Source of the DNA: Hymenopellis radicata
Taxonomy: Eukaryota; Basidiomycota; Agaricomycetes; Agaricales; Physalacriaceae
Assembly: GCA_015501595.1 (NCBI GenBank)
Contig: JADNRX010000342.1
Coordinates: 1 to 57,861, forward strand
Length of the DNA stretch: 57,861 nt
Direction of reading: 5' to 3'
The notes under the pieces were generated by a model that was not told the origin of the DNA, did not search any database, and worked only from the letters and a program-made list of their open reading frames with translations. Below are positions 10,856 through 21,056 of this stretch, one piece after another (position 1 is the stretch's first letter; every line of letters starts with the position of its first letter). Made by a program: the position numbers and the translations under genes.

Positions 10856-10952
10856 CCCGCACATCACCCGTACCCGCCGCTCGGGTATGGGCAACCCCGC
10901 TATTGCGCCCTCGGGTACAAAACGGGTGGTATACCCATACCCGTGAGGAACA
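10856..10952. repeat. CGGGTA/TACCCG palindrome cluster
   Basis: The bases next to the left array contain multiple cccgtaccc, cgggtatggg, cgggtac and tacccatacccg words in both orientations, able to fold into hairpins. Part of the inserted element; function unknown. Confidence 0.5.
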
Positions 10953-11158
10953 GCTTATCTTTTCGTGCGCGCCGACGACCCCCGGGCAATTGCACGGGGG
11001 CTATCGACGAGCACGATGCACACAGTCAATGCCCACCCTGTTGTATAGCAACAGGGAAGGGACACAACGTGCGTACAGGAGGAAGATGAGAAGTTGGTGG
11101 GGGAGAACGGCGTCTGTGAGGAGATGGTAGTGTGGTTAGAACGAAAAAATATGGGCAT

Positions 11159-11195
11159 ACGCACTGTTTTTGGGCTGGGATGCGTCCGCGACGCC
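11159..11195 (+). repeat. Internal direct repeat, copy 1 (copy 2 at 11461-11495)
   Basis: acgcactgtttttgggctggg..tgcgtccgcgacgcc recurs as acgcaccgtttggggctgg..tgcgtccgcgacgcc 300 bases later. A run of 14 G follows copy 2 at 11531-11544. Both copies lie inside the inserted element. Confidence 0.65.
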
Positions 11196-12976
11196 CTCTC
11201 GCTGGAAGTAAAACTGTTCGCCTCATTGCAGAGCACGAACACGATGACGTGGGGGCTATTCCAGCCTCTTGAAGCTTGTCATCGTCGTCCTGAAGTGCTG
11301 CTCCTCCTCCGGGAGGCTTACGCGTCCGCGTTGCTTGTCGAGAGTCGGAACACATAAAAGTCATCCTCGCGAAAACGGCTGTCGGTCCAAGGGCAAGGAA
11401 AATAGTACGACGTAGAACTGGAACAAGGTTAATCAAAAAATAATGAAAAGCAGATTAAATACGCACCGTTTGGGGCTGGATGCGTCCGCGACGCCGTCCA
11501 GTCCCAGTATCTCTGTGCGAGGCGGGGGGAGGGGGGGGGGGGGGCTAATCTGGGCGCTCGACCCACCCACGCCTTCCAAGAGTGTTGACGACTTGTCCTG
11601 AGGTCTGAGGGCTTAGACGTTCTAAGTCGTCCGAAAATGGCGCCGTCACAGAGACGAGTGCCAGAATGCGCCCGGAACGCATCCGAGGGCGCCGCGGCCG
11701 GCGCTAAGCCAAACGCACCAAGAAAACAAGTCAGATGTCGTGAAAGACAGATGGTAGAGGAAAAGCAAGAGGAGAACGATCGAGTGATGATCAGATGAGT
11801 GGCCCGTGCGCAGGACGCAAGCACGCCATCAGACCACGTGCATGTTCATTTAGAATTTTTCATCAAGTCCGACTTTCTGTCCTCTGCCTCTCCCCACGAC
11901 GTGTCGACTTGGATCTCCGTCTCGTTGGGTCCCATGCCCGTGTTACACTCGACGTGCTGGATGCACGGCACCTAGGACTATGGACACGTTCTACAGGACG
12001 GCCGCCCGGCTCAGTGTCATGGATGACGATAAAACTAGCATGCTTGGTATGTCGCCATGCCCTCCTAGGACGACCACGAAAGCAGTGACCCTTATTTTGG
12101 TGCGCACCGTCAGCTATAATATGGATGACATCCTTTCGTCTCTCGCGCCGGTGCGTTGTCGTTCCTGCTGACTTTACAAACTGACGACCACCTTGTCAGA
12201 CATTAAGTCGGCCATAGGGTCCTGACTTTTACTCTGCGCGGTAAGCTCTTCTGTCCGCTGGCTACTGCACACTCACCTCTTCACTATAGATACGTACAGC
12301 TGTCACCTTGGGCTCGAGTCCCGACCAGCGCGAGCATATACAACCACAAACAGCATAAGGACACGACTTTGACAGGACACGCTGATGACGGTCAGCACGA
12401 GAACACGACGACTGCAGCGTGAGGATTCGACAACGATAGCCGGCAGTGAGCACGACACAGGCCTGAGGCGCAACAAGAGGATGACGACGGCTCATATGAG
12501 GATGCACGACGACGGCTCACACGAGGACACAACAACGACGGCCTCCACGAGGACACAAGCAGGCAAAGATGCGACGACGATGATGCGCAGGAAGATGAGG
12601 CTCGACGGTTCGGGCCGTTCGGCGTATCGGACCAAGAAGGACATAGTAACAGCGAGCATGACGATTTCGACACTACAGTACGTTGGCGCCGCTTTTTCTT
12701 TTTTGAGCCTGCTGGTAACGACTATCACAGACCTAGAGAGTGTAACCGGCGTTGCTGAGGCTCGGCGTTGTTTTCGCTGCATGTTCCTTGTCGCATTTTG
12801 CTTTGCACCCGCTGTCATTATTAAAATATGGTAGTACATTGTAGCTAGCGTAGGGTACTATTTTGTGATTGTAGTTCGTATTTGAATGCATCTTTTTTTT
12901 CCCTCTCTATTGTGTGCTCTGCCCTAGTAAAATTACGAGCAAAAAGAGTACCAGTAAGACCTATAGCAAGATGTTG

Positions 12977-13136
12977 ACTGGTCTTGCTGAAGATCAAAAT
13001 TGTCTTGCTACAAGACCGCAAAGACAAAATGAGGTCTTGTGAAAGATATTGAGCGAGCTTTCACAAGACCTCGTGTCTTTTGGGTCTTTCCGGTCTTTCC
13101 GGTCTTCGGCAAGACCAGAAAGACCGAAAAGACCAA
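12977..13136 (-). repeat. GGTCTT-type subterminal array, right end
   Basis: Mixed-orientation copies of ggtctt/aagacc (gactggtcttgctgaagatc, cacaagacctcgtgtctttt, ggtctttccggtctttcc, aagaccagaaagaccgaaaagacc). The outer part is inverted relative to the left array; the inner part forms its own hairpin (gaggtcttgtgaaag...ctttcacaagacctc near 13030-13072). Confidence 0.75.
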
Positions 13137-13608
13137 CCTTGTGTTTTCCTGATGGCCCTCCTCACAGGCGAATTCCGCAACGACGATCCACGACACGAGG
13201 GGTATCTTGGAAACATGTCAAGTGCAGGATGGGATCCCTCACAAGAGCTAGATATGTCCCACTACGTCCATTTTTCGGATTGGCCGCTGCCCAAGCCGTG
13301 GAAACCTGTAAGAAAACAAGATCTGACGCAAGAGTTACCGAAGGATGGTGCGGATAGAGAGGTTTGGACGGGGTTGTACGATTTGTATCGTGAAGAGAAG
13401 TTGAATTTGTGTTTGCCACGCCGTTTCAATGCCATGTAGTAACCTTACCTACTGAGTGAAGCCACTGAAGCACTGACGAAACAGCCTACTCAGGGCTGTC
13501 GCCAACTTCCGCGGAACTAATCTGGTGCCATATCGGGATCCGGTCTCCTTTCAATTCGACCAATAAGATGACTTCATACACCTCGCACACAACGACGACC
13601 ACGACACC

Positions 13609-14908
13609 ATGACCGAAGGAGGTAAGCTCCATTTTACAGCTGCGGAAGCGTGTCGCTAATTCAACAGGCGTCGAGCTTAACCCGGCCATCGACTTCTTAG
13701 CGGGCACCATAAGTGTACGTTTTTTCCCTCCTGAAATAAACTGATGCTGATCATGGTGGATAGGGTATAGCTGGATTGGTTGTGGGATACCCTTTTGATA
13801 CTGGTGCGATTACTACTTGTATCTAGCGCCATCACGGACGCTGACGACACGTCCAGTGAAGGTTCGCTTCCAAGATCCTACCATGCGCGGAAAGTATTCG
13901 TCTACGATGAACGCGCTTGGTACAATCATTAAAGAGGAGCGCTTTATCGGGTTGTACAAAGGCATAACATCGCCCTTGGTACGCTTCACGTCTGCCTCGC
14001 TTTGAACGAGCTGGTGTTTATTTTGTCACAGGCGACAACAGCTCTAATGAACGGCCTCGTATTCGCGTCCTATCGCTTCCTCATGAAGATCCAACTAGAC
14101 AACGGCAACTGCATACCTACCCTAACCCAGATTGCTCTAGCAGGCGCCGGGAGTGGGATTATCTCTTCGTACGATCCGGATCTACTTGCTTTCCTTCTCT
14201 ATTTGCTAATTAAGACATGCGACTAGAATCATAACCACTCCCACGGAGCTCATCAAGATCCGGCAACAACAGCTCTTAACGCCCAGCTCCACACGGGACG
14301 TCGCCATGTCCATCATCCGCACGCATGGCATCAGAGGCATGTATCGCGGCATGCCAGTCACCGCCCTCCGCGACTGTGGATATGGCGCGTATTTCTGGGC
14401 TGTTCGTACTGCTCCTTGCCCCCTTCTCCGTTCATGCTTCTAACGAGGATGCAAATAGTACGAAGCTACGTGTAGGTACTTCACCACCCCAACACTTGAA
14501 GCCCCCGCCGATGAAATTCAACTCCTGCTGAAGGAAGTAGACGGGGAAATGCGTAGCGTGCCGGGGTGGGCGGTTATGATGCTCGCGGGTGGGCTTGCGG
14601 GGATCGCGGGGTGGATGACGACGTTCCCGTTGGATGTGGTGAAGACCCGGATGCAGGGACATTCTCCAGACATACCGACGTCGATCACGCCACTGTTGTC
14701 GCGCCCATATAAGACGATATGGAGCACTATCGTACACTCGTATAAGACAGAGGGTGTGGGTGTGTTTTTTCGGGGATTGGCGCCTACGTTGATAAGGTCG
14801 GTTCTTTCTGTATGGTCTTTAACGATGTCTGACAATTGGTATAGAGCTATTCCTGTGAATATAGCGACGTTTGCGACGTTTGAGGCTGTGGTACATGCTG
14901 TATCCTGA
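13609..14908 (+). CDS. Mitochondrial carrier family (SLC25) protein
   Basis: Eight exons: 13609-13621, 13668-13714, 13764-13803, 13857-13978, 14032-14168, 14227-14401, 14459-14796, 14845-14908 (311 residues). Three ~100-residue repeats show the carrier signature P-x-[DE]-x-x-[KR]: GYPFDTVKVRF, TTPTELIKIR and TFPLDVVKTRMQG, each closing near an RG motif (LYKGI, MYRGM, FFRGL). The protein starts FLAGTISGIAGLVVG and ends LIRAIPVNIATFATFE, standard for helices 1 and 6. Members exchange metabolites across the inner mitochondrial membrane; the substrate (amino acid, carnitine or carboxylate type) is not assigned. The second signature has Thr-Glu in place of the usual acidic-x-x pattern but keeps the geometry. 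It begins 170 bases downstream of the broken GT8 gene. Confidence 0.9.
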
Positions 14909-15126
14909 ATCACTGGCGGTTTAGTGCATGTGGCGTAATAATGGATCGATAGAATCATAGTACCTGATGAGTTCGATTCACGAGCATCGCTATGATCATT
15001 CTTATTCGTTCACATGCTCTAGTTTGAACGAGGATCTTGAGAAACTCACGCCATGCTACAGCATCCAGACGAAGCATAAAGTATCTACAATAATTTATAC
15101 ACAGAGACTCAGATCATACATGTTAC

Positions 15127-16209
15127 TTATAAGAAGAGATACGTCATGATAAAGACAGCTACAGTGATAGCCACTGTCTTCGGTACCGCCACACGTACCG
15201 AGTGCCAACGTCTGTAAGCTTTCGGTTTGGATGGCGTCTCATCGTCAGGGAATGTAAGTCCCGCTAGTAGCCCTTTCAGATGTTCAATCTCCGCCCCGCT
15301 CTGTTCAGTTGAAAGATCAGGTTGTCAAGATCGTCTGGGCATGAAGTCAGGGGACAGACAACGTTATCGAATGAAACACGGCTCTGGGTGTCGAGGTCCA
15401 GCTCTCGAACAGAACTCGGGCGTGACTGAGGTTCCTCGTGCGCCACGAAAAACTCCGAATGCTCCTGGACATCGTCACCCTCTAATACACCCGCCACAAT
15501 AGGCGGACTCATGCTGTCCTAGAATGTGAATCAGATCCGTGCTGTGCATCCGCTTCAAATGTACCGAAGGTTCAGCTTGAATATGAGACTCGCCTTCGTC
15601 CTCATGCAACGTTTGATACCTGACAGCGGGTAGGTATCTGACCCTCATCTTGTAACGATGTACTTCCTTCCCGCCCGCGTCAACCGCGTTCCACTGTGAA
15701 GGAGTTTGAAATCAGCCGCGCAGGTCACGAGAAATGCAACGTGGCGCACTATTTCTTGAAGCGACTTGTCGCCATCAGCATCGTCATGTATGAGCGTGCT
15801 CAACACAAGAAACTTGTGAGTGCATTTTGCTGTCATGGGGGGTTCCGTCGTCATCGGTTCATGCATGACTGCGCAGAGATCAGCTTCTTGCGCCACGACG
15901 GAACCGCACGTACCGGCGACTTGCACAGTCTCTCCTGGTTCGACGCGCCCAGGGTTCGGACGCACACAGAATACCTGCGTTTTTCAGGTGTTCCACGACT
16001 AAGGTCTGACTGCGTTCACTCACGTCTGCTGCCGTTGTCTTGACCTTGTAGGTCACCGGAAGATTATTGTGGTTCGTGATGGTCAGTGTCTGCGTCACAA
16101 GGCGGGTAAGGGGTCCTAGAGGCATGGTTAACATATGATACAACGAGAGCCATAGAAATGATGTACCGGGGAAGCCCAAGGTATGGCGAGGGTAGAGCGT
16201 GATGGACAT
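15127..16209 (-). CDS. VAP/Scs2-type MSP-domain ER membrane protein
   Basis: Seven exons (minus): 16167-16209, 16024-16115, 15914-15974, 15750-15868, 15565-15693, 15363-15518, 15127-15300; 257 residues. The MSP domain (residues 1-~130) reads MSITLYPRHTLGF, LTITNHNNLPVTYKVKTTA, CVRPNPGRVEPGETV, KCTHKFLVLSTLI and RYKMRVRYLPA. A linker with an acidic segment follows, then a short helix EIEHLKGLL and a C-terminal tail anchor VAITVAVFIMTYLFL. VAPs bind FFAT-motif proteins, including oxysterol-binding proteins such as the one encoded at 52007-53835, at ER contact sites. The last intron (15301-15362) has a weak GTTGTC donor but is required to reach the tail anchor in frame. Confidence 0.85.
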
Positions 16210-16250
16210 AGTGGTTCGACGGAACTTGAGCGTAGTGAGAACTAGCCAAC

Positions 16251-16256
16251 TATATA
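16251..16256 (-). promoter_or_regulatory. TATA-like box upstream of the VAP gene
   Basis: tatata (minus ggtatatagttgg) lies about 42 bases before the ATG at 16209. Confidence 0.35.
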
Positions 16257-16615
16257 CCCATCGACTTCGAGGCATTCGTTTCAGTATTATCCTTCGTTGG
16301 GTCGCCTCACCTTGGCCTCAAGGTTGCCACTGCGCGTCTGCATGCGTTCCCCGTCCCACTTTCAGCAGGACTTGGTAAATGTGGGGGTATTAACGAAAGC
16401 AGGGGTTTCGCATGCTACGGAAGGTGATGGACTAAACACGCGATATGCGTGAAGCTGGCACGTTCTATGGTCATGGTGATAATGAAGAAGCAGAACTCGG
16501 GCCTTCTAGATAAGACGCCAGATGTATTGCATAGTTTCTTTTAGATAATAGCTGTGATCAAGAAGCAGACCCATTACTCGCACTGCTCCCACACCATGAG
16601 TTGTCAAGTATTCTT

Positions 16616-18553
16616 CTACTCTTCCTCAACAGGAAGCTCCTCTTCCTCGTCGCCTGCCTCGTCGATGCTAGAAAGCATTCAGTAAACGGTCAGTTCAAAT
16701 GCGACGTGCCCAACTTACGTAGCATTTTGGTATTGCTGATACTCCGCGACTAGATCTTGCATGTTTGATTCGGCCTCCGAGAACTACCAGGTTCTCATGT
16801 CAGTAAATGACAATCTACAACGGGAACACACACCTCCATCACGTCCATACCCTCCTCCGTGTACCAATGTAAGAAAGCCTTGCGCTTGAACATCAAACTA
16901 AATTGATCACCAACGCGCTTAAACAGCTCCTGGATAGCCGTGGAGTTTCCCAAGAACGTGACAGACATTTTAAGTCCACGCGGTGGAATGTCGCACTGAG
17001 ACGTCTGGGCATTGTTAGGAATCCATTCGACGAAGTAGGCAGAGTTCTTGTTCTGGACGTTATGCATCTGGTCCTCGACCTCCTTCATGGAAACCTTGCC
17101 ACGGAAGATAGCAGATACCTGGGAGAAGAGCGACTATTACTATGAAGTTCAGAAAGTTAAGGCTGGAAAGGCTGACTGTCAGGTAACGGCCGTGTCTAGG
17201 GTCAGAAGCCGCCATCATGTTCTTAGCATCGAACATCTGCTGAGTGAGTTCAGCGACACTGACGGCGCGATACTGCTGACTACCACGCGCTGTCAGCGGT
17301 GCGAAGCCGGTCATAAAGAAATGGAGTCGAGGGAACGGAACTGAGAAGAAATACGAACAATCAATCGTCGTCAGTCACAAGGATCCGAAATCGAAAAACA
17401 AAGAAAAAAAAAAAAGAGGAGTAAACATAATAATTCGACGAAACCATAATTCGTCAGACGTCACAGTCACATGCCGACGAATTGAATGAAAGTTACAGTA
17501 AGAGAGATATGCGACACTCACTCATGTTAACAGCTAGTTTCCGCAAGTCGGAGTTCAATTGACCAGGGAATCGCAGACAAGTAGTAATCCCAGACATGAC
17601 AATCGAGACCAACTGGTTAAGGTCGCCATAAGATGGGGATGACAACTTGAGCGTCCTGAAGCAAATGTCGTACAAGGCTTCGTTGTCTATACAGAACGTC
17701 TCGTCGGAGTTTTCAACCAATTGATGAACAGAGAGGGTGGCGTTGTAAGGCTGTCGAGATTTGTCAGAGTCTGTCTAGGCGAACGGAGTTGACTGACCTC
17801 AACAACAGTATCCGAGACCTTGGGACTGGGGACAACTGAGTACGTGCACATCATGCGATCTGGATACTCTTCTCTAATCTTGGAGATGAGCAGCGTTCCC
17901 ATTCCAGCACCGGTACCACCACCAAGAGAGTGAGTGATTTGGAATCCTAATTTGAGCGCGTTAAAGGGTATCTAGCAAGGGAATTAACAATGACTGCACC
18001 TTGCAGGGAATCTGTTCCTTCCGCCTCTCTGCGAACTACGTCCAGCACAGAATCAACCAGCTCAGCGCCCTCCGTGTAATCTGAGAAGGATAAATGAGAT
18101 TGTGAGACGACGTATTTACTTTACCACTCACGTCCCTTCGCCCAATTGTTACCAGCACCATTCTGCCCAAAGACATAATTGTCGGGACGGAACAAGCCTC
18201 CTAGAGGACCTGAGCGTACGGCGTCCATCGTTCCCGGCTCGAGATCGATCAAAACTGCCCGAGGAACGTACTTGTTATTGCCGACCTCATTGTAGTAGAC
18301 AGATATACGCTCAAGTTGCGTATCGTTGGTTCCCTGGTACAGGCCGTCGGGCTGGATGCCATGTTCATCCGAGACGACCTCCCAGAATCGGGAGCCTGTA
18401 CCAAGTTGCATTTGTCAGAGGACTGTTCCCAGTAAAGTGTCCGACAGAACACACCGATCTGGTTACCGCACTGAACAACAACATCAGTTAACACAGATCA
18501 CGTAGAGATCCGTTACATACCTGGCCGGTTTGAAGGTGGATGATTTCACGCAT
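16616..18553 (-). CDS. tub2: Beta-tubulin
   Basis: Ten exons (minus): 18521-18553, 18455-18470, 18132-18395, 18000-18080, 17798-17946, 17522-17750, 17177-17340, 16834-17118, 16719-16783, 16616-16667; 445 residues, the normal length. It starts with the autoregulatory MREI, has the GTP-binding loop GGGTGAG (140-146), GVT-like [20 protein letters not shown] and an acidic tail ending ELPVEEE. It polymerises with alpha-tubulin into microtubules. Numbering by homology is unambiguous (NNWAKGHY places His at 105). Residue 167 is Tyr ([10 protein letters not shown]), where most fungi have Phe; Glu198 and Phe200 (DETFC) are the usual residues. Intron 6 (17341-17521) is 181 nt, far longer than the others, and holds an A-rich run at ~17400. 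Sequence differs enough from the consensus (Cys165, Ala145) that it may be one of two paralogues. Confidence 0.95.
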
Positions 18554-19344
18554 GCTATGGACCAATAAGTTAGATCGCCTTCGGATGTATTGTACGGAAG
18601 TAAAATCGGCAGACGAGTTACACAGGACAGAAGACCGCGTGTTGCGTCAGCGAGAGAGAAGACAGAACAAGTGTCGAGGGATATGATTCAAATGCCCACT
18701 GCTCACATTGAAGTTATGCCAGTACGACCCAGGAGAGAACGGAGGCGACACGATAGTTCGAATGCAGGAACCAACTTGAAGAGAGATATTATTAAATTGA
18801 CGAGTCAGGCATCATTTCACACGCTGTCGATGCTGCCGCCGATGTGAATAGTCAAGCTAGTCAAGCCTCATCACACTGACGTTGAGATGACGCTTTACGG
18901 AGCCGTACAACCTTGGTCCTAGCCCAAGTGGTATTTATGGCGAGCTAGCACTCCGACCATCATCCGAAAGACGAGAAGTCGTAGTGAGGAAAGGGGTGGT
19001 GAATAGGCGGCAGATCTGGTAGCAGTGAAGAGAGATGCTGGGAAACCAGAAGATGACAGCTAATTACAAAACGATAGGCGGGTCGATCAGCCCGCGTCCT
19101 CTCAGCGGAGTTCGAAATGTTCTCGGCACTTCTCGGCATCGCATTTCTGGTTTCGTCTGCTCTTTCATGTCGCTCAGAACATCGACGACGATCCTCTTAC
19201 AACAGCTAAGAGGTTTTTACTTCTTCTTTCCGCGTATTCCTCTCTGTCATTATGGATATTTGTATGGTACCAATGGGATGGGTTTTTTTTTGTGGATGTA
19301 CGCTGTCGCTGCGCCTCGGTAGCGCATCGTTGTAAGGATGTCAA
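18554..19344. other. Upstream region of beta-tubulin, no gene
   Basis: No spliced frame supported. Contains the tubulin promoter and the 3' flank of the next minus-strand gene. Confidence 0.4.
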
Positions 19345-21056
19345 TCAATAATTTTCTTCTTCTTGTAGTAGATACGCGTCTTCATCTCCGTGGCGCCGAA
19401 CTCGCATCTGCAATGTACGTGGAATTCATCAGGACCGTTCGTGGATTGGAATACGGAAAGCACAAACCTGGAGTAGAATCATGTCCAGCTTGCTGTGAGT
19501 TGTCCTCTGGCCCTCATAGAGGTCGTTGACACGCAACATGAGCCGTGTCTGCATCATTTGGAGATCATGCAGCAATCCATTTGCTGATATGTCGTTTCGA
19601 ATCTTCATGGGAGTCGGTATGAATATAAGTAATATGAGGACTACAAATGCACGAGCACCTTGAAGACAATGCGGGCATTATCTACCCGTGCACGCAGCTC
19701 CTTTATTTCAGCGTTAATTCGCCCGCGTGAGGCAAAGTATCTGATTCGACCAAGTTTTGATAGACTTCTGGTTCTGCCTTCCACCTCACCAATGGTCCTG
19801 CCATCAGCCGCGTCAGTCAGAGACGAGAGCTGAAATTCAGACCTACGTGCACAGGTCAAATACATTGGCAGTTGTGGTAGTTTCAATAGACCTTGAACCA
19901 ATCTCGTTGAAGATAGCCAGCGTGATGCACGCTGTGTATTCGGCAAGGGCCTTGCATTCGTCGCGAGCCGCACGGGCGCTCTAAGATAGACAATCTGTTC
20001 CATGCCTTAAACGTGCTTCGAAAGATTACGCACCTCGGCAGCTTGAACAATCTTCAGAAGAAGCCCACACGCACCCTCGAGAATATGTCCAAACACTGGA
20101 ACCATATTTGCGATGCTCTGTGCAACTTCGAGGCAGGTCACGATGTTTGATGTCGTGGTCGGTCCAAAAGTCGACGGCGACTGGAAGGTTTCACAGTAGT
20201 AGCCGACACTGCGAGCCTCCGAAAGCGCTCTGATGCGTATATTCATCTCCCTGAAATATGGCAGAGTGACTTGCATGACCTCTGCAAGATCCTTCAAGGG
20301 TCTGTCCTGGGAGAAATCGAGGAGAATCCTTCCGTCCAAGAGACTCGAAGTGAAGGAGACATGGTAAATTCTCTGAGGTGGAGCCCAGAAGGTCTGGAAA
20401 TTCCACCAATCTGTATCATTCCACCCTCCATTGCTGCTCATGATGAGAATGAGCAACATTTGGAGCGAGCCGTAATTGTCGGCCTAGTGAATCAGGCCTC
20501 CTAGAGAACTTCGATCGTGATTTGCTACTCACAGAGTCGTAATCTCCCAAGTGTGAAAGCCTCTCCTTCCACCACTTCCTCGCTACGCCCCCGACAGTGT
20601 CCGCCAGCACCGCCAGAGCATCAATGGCTCGGTCTCGACCTCCCACTGTTCTATCGTAGTATCGAGCATACTCGATGGGCGGAACCCAACCTTTCTCCCT
20701 CGATAGAATCGCTGCATCGCCAAAAATACCATGCAGCTCGCTAAAGAATCCTTGTGAGAAGCACGCTTTGTGGTAGCAAATAATGGGATACTACGCGTTG
20801 CACGCCAAACGCAGTGTTTGGGGCACCCATCCAATGCCGTCTTCCATACCTGCACTCCAAGCTCCTCGTCCGTGGCCGAGGATATAGTACTGTCATCCTC
20901 GCCCGAAGGATGCTTCTCCGCGTCCCTCTCATCGTTGTAGTAAATAAAGGACTTGCAACTCACGTAATTGGAGTCTATCTCCTCACCACTGCAACCGTAG
21001 CCTGCCAGTACATCTGAAGAGTTAAAGCCCCGATCCGTGTCTAGTAAAGAGGACAT
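19345..21056 (-). CDS. Hypothetical protein with 4-helix (HeLo/MLKL-NTD-like) region
   Basis: Seven exons (minus): 20850-21056, 20533-20790, 20034-20483, 19853-19980, 19659-19797, 19468-19602, 19345-19407; 459 residues. Residues ~70-250 (ICYHKACFSQGFFSELH, DRAIDALAVLADTV, Trp-rich NGGWNDTDWWNFQTFW) are unrecognised. Residues ~265-420 are helical: VAQSIANMVPVFGHILEGAC and ARDECKALAEYTACITLAIF, then INAEIKELRARVDNARIVF. This spacing, a Pro-Val-x-Gly helix followed by a Cys-x-Ala-Leu-Ala-Glu helix, resembles fungal MLKL-NTD/HeLo-type bundles of cell-death or signalling proteins; that is inference from pattern only. No kinase or NB-ARC domain follows; the protein ends about 60 residues later. The first 69 residues are Ser/Glu/Asp rich and the start is the least certain part. 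Confidence 0.6.

Larger units (their letters stand above)
10645..13154. mobile_element. 2.5 kb inserted DNA element with GGTCTT-rich inverted ends
   Basis: Left end starts catcaggaaaaca..ggattggtctttctggtctt; the right end read on the minus strand starts catcaggaaaacacaaggttggtcttttcggt. The perfect outer 13 bases are inverted repeats. Removing the segment exactly restores the GT8 codons (Gly-Tyr-Ala-Leu-Leu-Thr-Gly). A possible 2-bp duplication GC flanks it (10643-10644 and 13155-13156), but 0-3 bp cannot be excluded. No transposase, reverse transcriptase or other mobility gene was recognised; internal frames are short or simple-sequence (12385-12834). This suggests a non-autonomous DNA element mobilised in trans. 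Confidence 0.75.
9734..13439 (+). pseudogene. GT8 (GNT1/glycogenin-like) glycosyltransferase split by an inserted element
   Basis: Coding blocks 9734-10142, 10204-10306, 10370-10535, 10589-10644 and then, after the insertion, 13155-13439. A type II signal anchor (residues ~8-26, ICALVFIPAILLLASC) is followed by AYVLYATKQEYLCNA, the metal-binding region YLDNDGLVL (DxD type), FLEPPAPLLLPRAYW and, beyond the insertion, LLTGEFR, GYLG and the C-terminal HFSDWPLPKPW signature. Skipping 10645-13154 restores one frame of about 338 residues, the usual family size. The family transfers sugars from UDP-sugars in the Golgi. A 39-nt stretch, 9896-9934, may be a further intron but stays in frame. With the element present, translation runs into the GGTCTT array and then stops, losing the last ~95 residues including the HFSDW motif, so the allele is probably dead unless the insert is spliced out. 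Confidence 0.8.

Noticed and set aside
12385..12834. 150-codon frame inside the inserted element as a transposase
   Set aside because: Built from gacgacg/cacgaggacac repeats; no DDE, helicase or zinc-finger pattern.
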